Shown piece by piece: positions 24,941 to 33,795 of a DNA stretch of 64,000 bases (positions within the stretch are counted from its first letter, which is position 1; each line of letters starts with the position of its first letter). A program made the position numbers and the translations under genes. Below the pieces are notes generated by a model that saw only the letters and a program-made list of their open reading frames with translations, was not told where the DNA came from and searched no databases. Location of the stretch: positions 620,001 through 684,000 of the forward strand of contig NZ_JFCB01000001.1 of the NCBI RefSeq assembly GCF_000725125.1, given 5' to 3'. This DNA is from Streptomyces toyocaensis. Lineage in GTDB: Bacteria > Actinomycetota > Actinomycetes > Streptomycetales > Streptomycetaceae.

Positions 24941-26098
24941 ATGACCGCTGTCCCACTGGGGATGCCCGGGGCGCCCGCGCCGCCGCTCGCCGAGCGGCGC
25001 GCGTCGCGGCGGATCCAGGTCGGTCCGGTGGTGGTCGGCGGCGGCGCGGCGGTGTCCGTGCAGTCGATGACGACGACCCGCACGTCCGACATCGGCGCGA
25101 CCCTCCAGCAGATCGCCGAACTCACCGCCTCCGGCTGCCAGATCGTCCGGGTCGCCTGCCCCACGCAGGACGACGCGGACGCGCTCGCGACCATCGCCCG
25201 CAAGTCGCAGATCCCGGTCGTCGCGGACATCCACTTCCAGCCCAAGTACGTCTTCGCCGCCATCGAGGCCGGGTGTGCCGCCGTCCGCGTCAACCCGGGC
25301 AACATCAAGCAGTTCGACGACCGGGTCAAGGAGATCGCCCGGGCCGCCCAGGACCATGGCACCCCGATCCGGATCGGGGTCAACGCCGGCTCCCTGGACC
25401 GGCGGCTGCTGCAGAAGTACGGCAGGGCGACGCCGGAGGCGCTCGTCGAGTCCGCCCTGTGGGAGGCGTCCCTCTTCGAGGAGCACGGCTTCCGGGACAT
25501 CAAGATCTCGGTGAAGCACAACGACCCGGTGGTCATGATCAACGCCTACCGGATGCTCGCCGAGCGCTGCGACTACCCGCTGCACCTCGGCGTGACCGAG
25601 GCCGGCCCGGCGTTCCAGGGCACGATCAAGTCGGCCGTCGCCTTCGGAGCGCTGCTCAGCGAGGGCATCGGCGACACCATCAGGGTGTCGCTGTCGGCGC
25701 CGCCGGCCGAGGAGGTGAAGGTCGGCATCCAGATCCTCCAGTCACTGGGGCTCAGGGAGCGGCGTCTCGAAATCGTGTCCTGCCCGTCCTGCGGGCGTGC
25801 CCAGGTCGACGTCTACAAGCTCGCCGACGAGGTCAGCGCGGGGCTGGACGGCATGGAGGTGCCGTTGCGGGTGGCCGTCATGGGCTGCGTCGTCAACGGC
25901 CCGGGCGAGGCCCGTGAGGCCGACCTCGGCGTCGCCTCCGGCAACGGCAAGGGCCAGATCTTCGTGAAGGGCGAGGTCGTCAAGACCGTCCCCGAGTCGA
26001 AGATCGTCGAGACGCTCGTCGAAGAGGCGATGAAGATCGCCGAGCAGATGGAGAAGGACGGCATCGCGTCGGGGGAGCCGGCCGTCACCGTGAACTGA
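24941..26098 (+). CDS. ispG: 4-hydroxy-3-methylbut-2-enyl-diphosphate synthase (flavodoxin/ferredoxin)
   Basis: 385 residues of the IspG/GcpE family. The TIM-barrel part carries [19 protein letters not shown] and [10 protein letters not shown]. The [4Fe-4S] ligands are in [14 protein letters not shown] and [13 protein letters not shown]. It converts MEcPP to HMBPP in the MEP pathway. Most streptomycetes also have a housekeeping copy elsewhere; this copy inside the hopanoid operon probably boosts precursor supply. The start is 4 bp after the hpnH stop. Confidence 0.96.
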   Translation: MTAVPLGMPGAPAPPLAERRASRRIQVGPVVVGGGAAVSVQSMTTTRTSDIGATLQQIAELTASGCQIVRVACPTQDDADALATIARKSQIPVVADIHFQPKYVFAAIEAGCAAVRVNPGNIKQFDDRVKEIARAAQDHGTPIRIGVNAGSLDRRLLQKYGRATPEALVESALWEASLFEEHGFRDIKISVKHNDPVVMINAYRMLAERCDYPLHLGVTEAGPAFQGTIKSAVAFGALLSEGIGDTIRVSLSAPPAEEVKVGIQILQSLGLRERRLEIVSCPSCGRAQVDVYKLADEVSAGLDGMEVPLRVAVMGCVVNGPGEAREADLGVASGNGKGQIFVKGEVVKTVPESKIVETLVEEAMKIAEQMEKDGIASGEPAVTVN

Positions 26099-26127
26099 AC
26101 AGCACGGCATTCGAAGGGGGCCCGAGC

Positions 26128-28041
26128 GTGACGATTCTTCAGAGCATCCGGCAACCGCGCGACCTGAAGGCGCTGTCCGAGACTGAACTCGGCGAACTGT
26201 CGCACGAGATCAGGGAGTTCCTGGTGCAGGCCGTCGCCAGGACCGGCGGTCACCTCGGACCCAACCTGGGGGTGGTCGAACTCACCGTGGCCCTGCACCG
26301 GGTCTTCGAGTCGCCCGTGGACCGCATCCTGTGGGACACCGGCCACCAGAGCTACGTGCACAAGCTGCTGACCGGTCGGCAGGACTTCTCCAAGCTGCGC
26401 GGCAAGGGCGGCCTGTCCGGCTATCCCTCGCGCGAGGAGTCCGAGCACGACGTCATCGAGAACAGCCACGCCTCCACGGCGCTCGGCTGGGCCGACGGCC
26501 TGGCCAAGGCCCGCCAGGTGCGGGGTGAGCGGGGGCACGTCGTCGCGGTGATCGGCGACGGCGCGCTCACCGGCGGTATGGCCTGGGAGGCGCTGAACAA
26601 CATCGCCGCGGCCAAGGACCGGCCGCTGATCGTCGTCGTCAACGACAACGAACGCTCCTACGCCCCGACCATCGGCGGGCTCGCCAACCACCTCGCGGCC
26701 CTGCGCACCACCGACGGCTACGAACGCGTGCTGGCCTGGGGCAAGGACGTGCTCCAGCGCACCCCCGTGGTCGGGAGCCCGCTCTACGAGGCGCTGCACG
26801 GCGCCAAGAAGGGCTTCAAGGACGCCTTCGCCCCCCAGGGCCTCTTCGAGGACCTGGGACTGAAGTACGTCGGCCCGATCGACGGCCACGACATCAAGGC
26901 CGTGGAGTCCGCACTGCGCCGCGCCAAACGCTTCCACGGCCCCGTCCTGGTCCACTGCCTCACCGAGAAGGGCCGCGGCTACGAACCCGCCCTCGCCCAC
27001 GAGGAGGACCACTTCCACACCGTCGGCGTGATGGACCCGCTCACCTGCGCGCCCCTCGCGCCGTCCGGTGGACCGTCCTGGACCTCGGTCTTCGGTGAGG
27101 AGATCGTCCGGATCGGCGAGGAGCGCGAGGACGTGGTGGCGATAACCGCCGCCATGCTGCGTCCGGTGGGTCTCGGTGCCTTCGCCGAGCGGTTCCCCGA
27201 CCGGGTGTGGGACGTCGGTATCGCCGAACAGCATGCCGCCGTGTCCGCGGCGGGTCTGGCGACCGGCGGCCTGCACCCGGTCGTCGCCGTCTACGCCACC
27301 TTCCTCAACCGCGCCTTCGACCAGCTCCTGATGGACGTGGCGCTGCACCGCTGCGGGGTGACCTTCGTCCTGGACCGGGCCGGTGTCACCGGCGTCGACG
27401 GGCCCTCGCACAACGGCATGTGGGACATGTCCGTCCTCCAGGTCGTTCCCGGCCTGCGCATCGCGGCGCCCCGCGACGCCGACCAGCTGCGCGCCCAGTT
27501 GCGCGAGGCGGTCGCCGTCGACGACGCGCCCACCGTGCTGCGGTTCCCGAAGGAATCCGTGGGCCCGGCGATCCCTGCGGTCGACCGGATCGGCGGCACG
27601 GACGTGCTGCACCGGGCGCACGCCCCCGAGGTGCTGCTGGTGGCCGTCGGCGTGATGGCGCCCGTCTGCCTCCGGGCCGCCGAACTGCTCGAGGCCCGCG
27701 GCACCGGGTGCACGGTGGTCGACCCCCGCTGGGTCAAGCCCGTCGACCCGGCCCTCCCGCGACTGGCCGCCGGTCACCGCCTGGTGGCGGTCGTCGAGGA
27801 CAACAGCCGCGCGGCCGGGGTGGGCTCGGCGGTCGCGCTGGCTTTGGGCGACGCCGAGGTCGACGTGCCCGTACGCCGCTTCGGCATCCCGGATCGGTTC
27901 CTCGCGCACGCCGGACGCGGCGAGCTGCTCGCCGACATCGGTCTCACGCCCGTCGAGATCGCCGGGCGGATCAGTGCGAGCCTCGCCGCCGGGGAAGTCC
28001 TCGCGAAACAGTCACCGGACGTACAGGAGCACCAGGCATGA
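26128..28041 (+). CDS. dxs: 1-deoxy-D-xylulose-5-phosphate synthase
   Basis: 637 residues. The N-terminus [24 protein letters not shown], the thiamine-diphosphate motif [17 protein letters not shown], the central GPIDGHD, and the transketolase-like second half ([34 protein letters not shown]) are all complete. It makes DXP from pyruvate and glyceraldehyde-3-phosphate, the first MEP step. GTG 26128 follows an AGGGGG ribosome site; the stop overlaps the hpnO-like start (ATGA). It is likely a second, operon-specific Dxs. Confidence 0.96.
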   Translation: MTILQSIRQPRDLKALSETELGELSHEIREFLVQAVARTGGHLGPNLGVVELTVALHRVFESPVDRILWDTGHQSYVHKLLTGRQDFSKLRGKGGLSGYPSREESEHDVIENSHASTALGWADGLAKARQVRGERGHVVAVIGDGALTGGMAWEALNNIAAAKDRPLIVVVNDNERSYAPTIGGLANHLAALRTTDGYERVLAWGKDVLQRTPVVGSPLYEALHGAKKGFKDAFAPQGLFEDLGLKYVGPIDGHDIKAVESALRRAKRFHGPVLVHCLTEKGRGYEPALAHEEDHFHTVGVMDPLTCAPLAPSGGPSWTSVFGEEIVRIGEEREDVVAITAAMLRPVGLGAFAERFPDRVWDVGIAEQHAAVSAAGLATGGLHPVVAVYATFLNRAFDQLLMDVALHRCGVTFVLDRAGVTGVDGPSHNGMWDMSVLQVVPGLRIAAPRDADQLRAQLREAVAVDDAPTVLRFPKESVGPAIPAVDRIGGTDVLHRAHAPEVLLVAVGVMAPVCLRAAELLEARGTGCTVVDPRWVKPVDPALPRLAAGHRLVAVVEDNSRAAGVGSAVALALGDAEVDVPVRRFGIPDRFLAHAGRGELLADIGLTPVEIAGRISASLAAGEVLAKQSPDVQEHQA

Positions 28042-29465
28042 CCACCGCGGAGTCGGCGTCGGAGTCGCCGGAGGCGTCGGGGACCAAGGGGTTCGACCTC
28101 GGCGCGCTGCTGGCCGAGCGCGGGGCCGAGCGCTACGAGCTGCACACCCGGTACCTCAACCACCAGCTCCCGCGCATGCTGCGCACCATCGGCTTCGACA
28201 AGGTCTACGTACGCGCCGAGGGCGCCCACTTCTGGGACGACGACGGGCACGACTACCTGGACATGCTGGCCGGGTTCGGGGTGATGGGCCTGGGCCGCCA
28301 CCACCCCGTGGTCCGCAAGGCGCTGCACGACGTCCTGGACGCCTCCCTGGCCGACCTCACCCGGTTCGACTGCCAGCCGCTTCCCGGACTGCTCGCCGAG
28401 AAGCTGCTCGCGCACAGTCCCCACCTGGACCGGGTGTTCTTCGGCAACAGCGGCACGGAGGCGGTCGAGGGCGCCCTGAAGTTCGCCCGCTGCGCGACCG
28501 GCAGGCCGCGGGTCCTGCACTGCGAGCACGCCTTCCACGGTCTGACCACCGGTTCCCTCTCCGTCAACGGCGAGTCCGGATTCCGGGACGGGTTCGCCCC
28601 GCTGCTGCCCGACACGGCCGTACCGCTGGGAGACCTGGACGCCCTGGAGCGGGAACTGCGCAAGGGGGACGTCGCCGCCCTGATCGTGGAGCCGATCCAG
28701 GGCAAGGGCGTGCACGAGGCCCCGCCCGGCTACCTGCGGGCCGCCCAGGAGCTGCTGCGCCGGCACAAGGCCCTGCTGATCGCCGACGAGGTGCAGACCG
28801 GGCTGGGCCGGACCGGTGACTTCTACGCCTACCAGCACGAGGACGGCGTGGAGCCGGACCTGGTGTGTGTGGCCAAGGCGCTCTCCGGCGGGTACGTGCC
28901 GGTGGGCGCGACCATCGGGCGGGACTGGATCTTCAAGAAGGTCTACTCGTCGATGGACCGGGTGCTGGTGCACTCGGCCAGCTTCGGGGCCAACGCCCAG
29001 GCCATGGCTGCGGGGCTCGCGGTGCTGTCGGTCATGGAGGACGAGCAGGTCGTCGCGCACGTCCGGACCACCGGCGAGCTGCTGCGGACCCGGCTGGCCG
29101 CCCTGACCGACCGCTACGAGCTGCTGGCCGACGTCCGCGGCCGGGGCCTGATGATCGGCATCGAGTTCGGCCGGCCCCGGTCGCTGAAGCTGCGCTCGCG
29201 CTGGACCGTGCTCCAGGCGGCCCGCAAGGGGCTCTTCGCGCAGATGGTGGTCGTACCGCTGCTGCAACGGCACCGGATCCTCACCCAGGTGTCGGGCGAC
29301 CACATGGAGGTGATCAAACTGATCCCGCCGCTCATCATCGACGAACGGGACGTGGACCGGTTCGTGAGCGCCTTCAGTGCGGTGATGGACGACGCGCACG
29401 ACGGCGGCGGCCTGGTGTGGGAGTTCGGGCGGACCCTGGTGAAGCAGGCGGTCGCGGGCCGCTGA
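28038..29465 (+). CDS. hpnO: HpnO-like aspartate aminotransferase family protein
   Basis: 475 residues, a class III PLP aminotransferase with [12 protein letters not shown] and the cofactor Lys280 in [14 protein letters not shown]. In the hopanoid setting it should convert ribosylhopane to aminobacteriohopanetriol. The C-terminal 30 residues ([25 protein letters not shown]) extend beyond the usual aminotransferase core. Start overlaps dxs by 4 bp. It is the last gene of the operon; no hpnI/J/K genes for headgroup elaboration follow. Confidence 0.9.
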   Translation: MTTAESASESPEASGTKGFDLGALLAERGAERYELHTRYLNHQLPRMLRTIGFDKVYVRAEGAHFWDDDGHDYLDMLAGFGVMGLGRHHPVVRKALHDVLDASLADLTRFDCQPLPGLLAEKLLAHSPHLDRVFFGNSGTEAVEGALKFARCATGRPRVLHCEHAFHGLTTGSLSVNGESGFRDGFAPLLPDTAVPLGDLDALERELRKGDVAALIVEPIQGKGVHEAPPGYLRAAQELLRRHKALLIADEVQTGLGRTGDFYAYQHEDGVEPDLVCVAKALSGGYVPVGATIGRDWIFKKVYSSMDRVLVHSASFGANAQAMAAGLAVLSVMEDEQVVAHVRTTGELLRTRLAALTDRYELLADVRGRGLMIGIEFGRPRSLKLRSRWTVLQAARKGLFAQMVVVPLLQRHRILTQVSGDHMEVIKLIPPLIIDERDVDRFVSAFSAVMDDAHDGGGLVWEFGRTLVKQAVAGR

Positions 29466-29490
29466 CCGGCCGGGTCACTGCCGGGGGGAT

Positions 29491-29525
29491 TTGCCTCTGA
29501 GGCAAGAAAATTGCCAGAGGGGCAA
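29491..29525. promoter_or_regulatory. Paired operator TTGCC-N5-GGCAA ahead of the XRE-cupin gene
   Basis: Two 15-bp dyads, TTGCCTCTGAGGCAA (29491-29505) and TTGCCAGAGGGGCAA (29511-29525), share the pattern TTGCC-N5-GGCAA. Their centres are 20 bp (about two helical turns) apart, and the second ends 20 bp before the regulator's ATG. This is what a dimeric HTH autorepressor site looks like; the AT-rich spacer may hold the promoter. Confidence 0.65.
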
Positions 29526-29545
29526 ATTTCCGGCTCAATGGGGGC

Positions 29546-30157
29546 ATGAGCTCCTCCGAGACCGAGCCGGCCGGCGCACTGCCCGCGGTCGCGCCGCAGT
29601 TGCGCGCACTGCGCCGGCGGGCCTCCCTGACGCTCGAGGCCGCCGCCCGCGACGCCGGTCTGTCGCCCGCCCACCTCTCCCGTCTGGAGACCGGGCAGCG
29701 CCAGCCCTCGCTGCCGATGCTGCTCTCTCTCGCCCGGATCTACGGTACGACGGTGTCGGAGCTGCTCGGTGAGGCGGTCACCGACCGGGACGCCGTGATC
29801 CGCGCCGCCGACATGGAACCCACGGCGGCGGGCGGCTGGACGTACTGGCCGGCCGGTGCACCCGGGCGCGGCATGCAGGCCCTCAGGGTCCACGTGCCGC
29901 ACGGCTCCCAGGGCGACATCGTGCGCGTCCATCCCGGCGAGGAGTGGCTGTACGTCCTCAAGGGCCGGCTGCGACTGCGGCTCGGGGACACCCCGCACCG
30001 GCTCGCCCCGGGCGACAGCGCGCACTACGACTCGCTGACCCCGCACCGTATCGATGCTTCCGACCCCGACGGGGTCGAGCTGTTGTTCGTCCACACCCTG
30101 CTGCAGAGTCCCACGGCCGCCCTGTGCCTGGGCCCGATCCACGGAGATGCGACATGA
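29546..30157 (+). CDS. XRE family regulator with cupin domain
   Basis: 203 residues. An N-terminal XRE helix-turn-helix (LRRRASLTLEAAARDAGLSPAHLSRLETGQRQPS) is joined to a C-terminal cupin (GDIVRVHPGEEWLYVLKGRLRLRLGD...LAPGDSAHYDSLTPHRI). Such proteins bind DNA and sense small ligands through the cupin. ATG 29546 lies behind a paired dyad that is probably its own operator. It is co-transcribed with the DUF6126-like gene (ATGA overlap) and could also respond to hopanoid status. Confidence 0.92.
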   Translation: MSSSETEPAGALPAVAPQLRALRRRASLTLEAAARDAGLSPAHLSRLETGQRQPSLPMLLSLARIYGTTVSELLGEAVTDRDAVIRAADMEPTAAGGWTYWPAGAPGRGMQALRVHVPHGSQGDIVRVHPGEEWLYVLKGRLRLRLGDTPHRLAPGDSAHYDSLTPHRIDASDPDGVELLFVHTLLQSPTAALCLGPIHGDAT

Positions 30158-30282
30158 CCGGCAAAGACATGGAGGAGAAGCTCCCCCGGGCCCTGTGGGT
30201 GCGGCTGTTCATCTACGTGGTGGTGGGGCACCTCTTCGCCGGCTTCATCTACTTCCTGTTCGAGATGGCTCCCAAGAAATAG
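30154..30282 (+). CDS. DUF6126-like small membrane protein (42 aa)
   Basis: 42 residues, starting MTGKDMEEKLPRALWVRLF, with one membrane helix (LFIYVVVGHLFAGFIYFLF) and a short basic C-terminus (PKK). The ATG overlaps the stop of the XRE-cupin gene, so the two are translationally coupled. It matches a small Streptomyces family that I recall as DUF6126 and that is often paired with such a regulator. Function unknown. Confidence 0.75.
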   Translation: MTGKDMEEKLPRALWVRLFIYVVVGHLFAGFIYFLFEMAPKK

Positions 30283-30295
30283 GGCGGCGCCCGGC

Positions 30296-31093
30296 TCAGT
30301 CGAGCATGCGCGCGCGCAGCCGCTCCCGGGTCTCGGGGGTGAGCCCGAGACCCTGCTCCAGATAGGTGTCCACGCCGCCCCACGTCTCCTCGACGGTCTC
30401 GAAGGCCGCCGACAGGTACTCCGCCCGGGCGTCGAACAGCGGGTCGAGCAGCTCCATCACCTCGGGGGAGTAGGCCGAGGCGGAGCTGCTGCTGCGGTGC
30501 ACCCTGTAACGGCGGTGCTTGGCGCTCGACTTCAGGTAGTCGTCGACGATCGCGTCCCGTTCGACGCCCAGGGCGAGCAGCGTCACCGCCACCGAGAGAC
30601 CCGCGCGGTCCTTGCCCGCCGCGCAGTGCATCAGCGCGGGGACGCTGTCCTCGGCGAGCGCGCTCAGCACCCGGGCGTGCTCGGCGGTGCGTTCCTTGAT
30701 GATCATCCGGTAGGAGGTGATCATCCGGGCCGCGCCCTTGCCGTCGGCGAGGATCGAGCGCAGCTGGTCCAGGTCGCCGTCGCGGACCATCTTCCAGAAT
30801 TCGGCGCCGTCGGCCGGGTCGCTGAGCGGCAGGTTCACATTGCGCACGCCCGGCAGCGCGACGTCCGGCCCCTCCAGCTTCTGGTCGGCCGCGTTGCGGA
30901 AGTCGAAGATGGTGTGGAGTCCGAGCGTGGAGAGGAAGACGGCGTCCTCCGCGGTCGCGTGGGCGAGGTGACCGCTGCGGAACAGCACCCCGTGCCGCAC
31001 CCGCCGACCGTCCACGGTCGGCAGTCCGCCCACGTCGCGGAAGTTGCGCACTCCCGCCAGTTCGGGTTCCGTCGACGGGATCTGCTGCGTCAC
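30296..31093 (-). CDS. Tyrosine-protein phosphatase (DSP/PtpA-like, CX5R)
   Basis: 265 residues. NFRDVGGLPTVDGRRVRHGVLFRSGHL is the N-terminal signature of the bacterial MptpB/LipA-type phosphatases, IFDFRNAADQ follows, and MHCAAGKDRAGL holds the catalytic CX5R loop. It would dephosphorylate phosphotyrosine proteins or phosphoinositides. GTG 31093 follows a GGAGGA ribosome site. It ends 13 bp from the convergent DUF6126-like gene. Confidence 0.9.
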   Translation of the reverse strand: MTQQIPSTEPELAGVRNFRDVGGLPTVDGRRVRHGVLFRSGHLAHATAEDAVFLSTLGLHTIFDFRNAADQKLEGPDVALPGVRNVNLPLSDPADGAEFWKMVRDGDLDQLRSILADGKGAARMITSYRMIIKERTAEHARVLSALAEDSVPALMHCAAGKDRAGLSVAVTLLALGVERDAIVDDYLKSSAKHRRYRVHRSSSSASAYSPEVMELLDPLFDARAEYLSAAFETVEETWGGVDTYLEQGLGLTPETRERLRARMLD

Positions 31094-31474
31094 TGAGGAC
31101 TCCTCCCACTCGGCGCCGCCGCCGCCGCTCGCCGACGGGCACCACCCGACGATACGACATGCCTGCCTGGGGTGATGAGTTGTCCACAGGCAGGGCCCCG
31201 CCCGCGCCGGACGTCTCCCCGCACCGCCCGCGATCTGGCGATAAGGGCGTTCTGTCCGTTTAGGTGGATTAGACATAACATGCCCCGGTAGAAAGTGAGA
31301 TGGGGACGGGGTGCGTGAGCATCGTCATATCCGTGACGATGTGTTGTCGCCATGCCCACGTAATTCATGGGAAACGCAAGGGAATTTGGCGCGCATTCGT
31401 CCCGCGGATGACGCTCGGTGACGTCATTTCCCCCAGTGGATCACGGGAAAAACGGGTTCGCGGAGAACCTCCGC
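31094..31474. other. Long upstream region of the M23 peptidase gene
   Basis: About 380 bp without a credible gene, less GC-rich than its surroundings. It contains an 8-bp inverted repeat CATCGTCA / TGACGATG (31320-31327, 31334-31341) and several AT-rich patches. This is consistent with a multi-regulated promoter for the riboswitch-controlled gene and the promoter of the divergent phosphatase. Confidence 0.45.
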
Positions 31475-31504
31475 TTGTCCCTCCGCGTCCGGGTCGCTTA
31501 CGTT
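31475..31504 (+). promoter_or_regulatory. Promoter of the riboswitch transcript
   Basis: TTGTCC (31475-31480), an 18-bp spacer and TACGTT (31499-31504) fit the vegetative consensus (TTGACN / TANNNT). The start near 31511 would give a leader of about 200 nt that contains the whole riboswitch. Confidence 0.6.
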
Positions 31505-31555
31505 CACCACCGATCCGGACGGACGCCTAATCCTGCCGCCGCCCGGAGCCCGCAC

Positions 31556-31706
31556 ACACTGACCCGTGTACGGCAGGAGCGGGGGACCCACAGGTACGAC
31601 TGCCTGTTCCGGTTCCCGGAACAGGCTTGGGGTTAAGCCGCGTTGCATCGCGGCCGGGCATCTCCAGTCCGAACCCGACAGCTCACCTCGTAGGCGCCGG
31701 AGAGGA
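31556..31706 (+). promoter_or_regulatory. ydaO-type c-di-AMP riboswitch
   Basis: Conserved blocks occur in the order known for the actinobacterial ydaO/yuaA motif: CGGCAGGAGCGGGGGACCCA (31571-31590), CTTGGGGTTAAGCCG (31626-31640), CCGGGCATCTCC (31654-31665), GTCCGAACCCGACAGCTCACC (31667-31687; read as two adjoining blocks) and GTAGGCGCCGGAGAGGA just before the start codon. In Streptomyces this riboswitch controls cell-wall hydrolases such as RpfA and M23 peptidases, turning them off when c-di-AMP is high. The downstream gene is exactly such a hydrolase. Boundaries are approximate. Confidence 0.88.
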
Positions 31707-31713
31707 ATTCGTC

Positions 31714-32691
31714 ATGCCCGCCAAGGGTAAGCACCGCCGTACCAAGGCTCAGCGTCTCGCCCGTTCCATCGCCGTCGCCGGAACCGGTGGCGCCGCACTC
31801 GCCCTGCCGCTTCTCGGCGCCACGGGCGCGAACGCCGCCACACCGCAGACGGCCCCCGAAAAGGCCGTCCAGTCCCTTTCCGCCGGCCAGAAGGCCACCG
31901 CCGAGAAGAGCGGCGAGGCCCGTACGTACATCGTGAAGGCCGGTGACTACCTCGCGAAGATCGCCGAGACGCAGGACGTCGACGGCGGCTGGAAGCAGCT
32001 CTACGCGGACAACCGCGAGGCCGTGGGTGAGGACCCCTCGCTCATCCACCCGGGCCTGAAGCTGTCCATCGACGGCGAGGCCGCCAAGGCCGCGCCCCAG
32101 AAGTCCGTCGCGCCGAAGGCCGAGAAGCCCGCCGCGCCGAAGGCCGAGAAGCCTGCCGCGCCGAAGGCCGAGAAGCCTGCCGCGCCGAAGGCCGAGAAGC
32201 CTGCCGAGAAGCCTGCGCAGCAGTCCTCGCAGCAGTCCTCCTCGAAGCCGTCCACCCAGACGGCCACCGCGAACCAGGCCGCCTCCGGCTACAGCTCCCC
32301 CGTGCCGGGCGGCGCCGTCGGTACCGCCTACAAGGTGGCCGGCAGCATGTGGTCCAGCGGCTACCACACCGGCGTCGACTTCAGCGTTCCGACCGGCACC
32401 TCCCTGAAGGCCGTCGGTTCTGGCACCGTCGTCTCCGCGGGCTGGGCCGGCGCGTACGGCAACCAGGTCGTCATCAAGCTCAACGACGGCTACTACGCCC
32501 AGTACGCCCACCTGTCCTCGCTGTCCGTCTCGGCCGGCCAGACCGTGAGCGGCGGCCAGCAGGTCGGCCTGTCCGGCTCGACCGGCAACTCGACCGGTCC
32601 GCACCTGCACTTCGAGATCCGCACCACCCCGGACTACGGCTCGGACGTGGACCCGGTCTCCTACCTCCGCTCCAAGGGCGTCTCCCTCTGA
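31714..32691 (+). CDS. Secreted LysM and M23 peptidase (cell-wall endopeptidase)
   Basis: 325 residues. A basic N-terminus and signal peptide (AVAGTGGAALALPLLGATGANA) come first. A LysM domain (ARTYIVKAGDYLAKIAETQ...) precedes a Lys/Pro/Ala linker with the unit APKAEKPA repeated about five times. The C-terminal M23 domain carries zinc ligands HTGVD and GPHLHFEI. It would cleave peptidoglycan cross-bridges outside the cell. ATG 31714 directly follows the riboswitch, whose last block includes the GGAGAGGA ribosome site. Confidence 0.95.
   Translation: MPAKGKHRRTKAQRLARSIAVAGTGGAALALPLLGATGANAATPQTAPEKAVQSLSAGQKATAEKSGEARTYIVKAGDYLAKIAETQDVDGGWKQLYADNREAVGEDPSLIHPGLKLSIDGEAAKAAPQKSVAPKAEKPAAPKAEKPAAPKAEKPAAPKAEKPAEKPAQQSSQQSSSKPSTQTATANQAASGYSSPVPGGAVGTAYKVAGSMWSSGYHTGVDFSVPTGTSLKAVGSGTVVSAGWAGAYGNQVVIKLNDGYYAQYAHLSSLSVSAGQTVSGGQQVGLSGSTGNSTGPHLHFEIRTTPDYGSDVDPVSYLRSKGVSL
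32107..32219 (+). repeat. In-frame tandem repeat encoding APKAEKPA
   Basis: Near-identical 24-bp units (start GCGCCGAAGGCCGAGAAG) occur four times in a row, followed by a partial unit. They form the Lys/Pro-rich linker of the LysM/M23 peptidase. Nearly identical codons suggest recent expansion by slippage. Confidence 0.85.
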
Positions 32692-32720
32692 CACCTCGCG
32701 GAAGCCTGCCTGACACGCGC

Positions 32721-32760
32721 GCCGAAGGCCGGACCCCGATCCCCGGGTCCGGCCCTCGGC
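32721..32760 (+). terminator. Terminator after the M23 peptidase
   Basis: A perfect 10-bp stem GGCCGGACCC / GGGTCCGGCC (32727-32736, 32745-32754) with an 8-nt loop, 36 bp past the stop; flanking GCCGA/TCGGC can extend it. Confidence 0.85.
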
Positions 32761-32819
32761 GTATTCCGCAATTGGTCAACATTTTGAAAGTGTCTTATCT
32801 CACCGCACGTCAACCCTTT

Positions 32820-32835
32820 CCTACGGTCGCGTAGG
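32820..32835. promoter_or_regulatory. Inverted repeat upstream of the SGNH hydrolase
   Basis: CCTACG-GTCG-CGTAGG, 30 bp before the GTG at 32865. Dyads of this CCTACG type occur ahead of lipid-metabolism genes in Streptomyces, but no regulator is adjacent. Either an operator or part of the promoter. Confidence 0.4.
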
Positions 32836-32864
32836 TCACATTCGACGGTGAATCATGAGCTGCT

Positions 32865-33683
32865 GTGGCAGACGATTCGAAGAGTGACAGCAGAAGAGTG
32901 ATCGGGTCGTACGTGGCGGTGGGGGACAGCTTCACCGAGGGCGTCGGCGACCCCGGCCCCGACGGGGCGTTCGTCGGCTGGGCCGACAGGTTCGCCGTGC
33001 TTCTCGCCGACCGCCGGCCCGAAGGGGACTTCGCGTACACCAACCTCGCCGTGCGCGGAAAGCTGCTGGACCAGATCGTGGCGGACCAGCTGCCCAGGGC
33101 AGCCGAACTCGCCCCCGATCTGGTCTCCTTCTGCGCGGGCGGCAACGACATCATCCGTCCCGGCTCCGACCCGGACGAGGTGGCCGAGCGCTTCGAGCGA
33201 GCGATCGCCGCGCTCGCGGCCGTGTCGGGCACCGTGATGGTGACGACCGGGTTCGACACCCGTGGCGTTCCCCTGCTCAGGCATCTGCGCGGCAAGATCG
33301 CCACGTACAACGGGCACGTACGGGCCATCGCCGACCGCTACGGGTGCCCGGTGCTCGACCTGTGGTCCCTCAGGAGCGTCCAGGACCGCAGGGCCTGGGA
33401 CGCCGACCGGCTGCACCTGTCACCCGAGGGGCACACCCGCGTGGCGCTCCGCGCCGGGTTGGCCCTCGGCCTCGAGGTCCCCGCCGACCCGGAGCAGCCC
33501 TGGCCGCCGCTGCCGCCCCGCGGCACCTTCGAGGTCCGCCGGGACGACGTCCACTGGGCCCGTGAGTACCTGGTGCCGTGGATCGGCCGCCGGCTGCGGG
33601 GCGAGTCCTCGGGCGACCATGTGAGGGCGAAGGGCACGCTGTCGCCGGACGACATCAAGGTACGGATCGCCTCGGTGGCGTGA
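32865..33683 (+). CDS. SGNH/GDSL hydrolase
   Basis: 272 residues without a signal peptide. The nucleophile Ser is in YVAVGDSFTEGVGDP (block I), Gly in NLAVRGKLLDQIV (block II), Asn in FCAGGNDIIRPG (block III), and Asp/His in DADRLHLSPEGH (block V). It is a cytosolic esterase or lipase-like hydrolase of unknown substrate. GTG 32865 gives MADDSKSD; no clear ribosome site is visible. Confidence 0.92.
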   Translation: MADDSKSDSRRVIGSYVAVGDSFTEGVGDPGPDGAFVGWADRFAVLLADRRPEGDFAYTNLAVRGKLLDQIVADQLPRAAELAPDLVSFCAGGNDIIRPGSDPDEVAERFERAIAALAAVSGTVMVTTGFDTRGVPLLRHLRGKIATYNGHVRAIADRYGCPVLDLWSLRSVQDRRAWDADRLHLSPEGHTRVALRAGLALGLEVPADPEQPWPPLPPRGTFEVRRDDVHWAREYLVPWIGRRLRGESSGDHVRAKGTLSPDDIKVRIASVA

Positions 33684-33795
33684 GGCCGCGCGCACGTGCG
33701 GTGGTGCCGCGGGGCAGCCCGGCCGGTAACCGGCAGCCCGGTGCCGTACCACCCACACATAATGGAAAGCCTGACCGACTCCACTTGGAGGTACC

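Noticed and set aside
31633..32694. 353-codon minus-strand frame opposite the LysM/M23 gene
   Set aside because: Low-complexity Gly/Leu/Arg repeats mirror the linker repeat of the real gene; it also covers the riboswitch.
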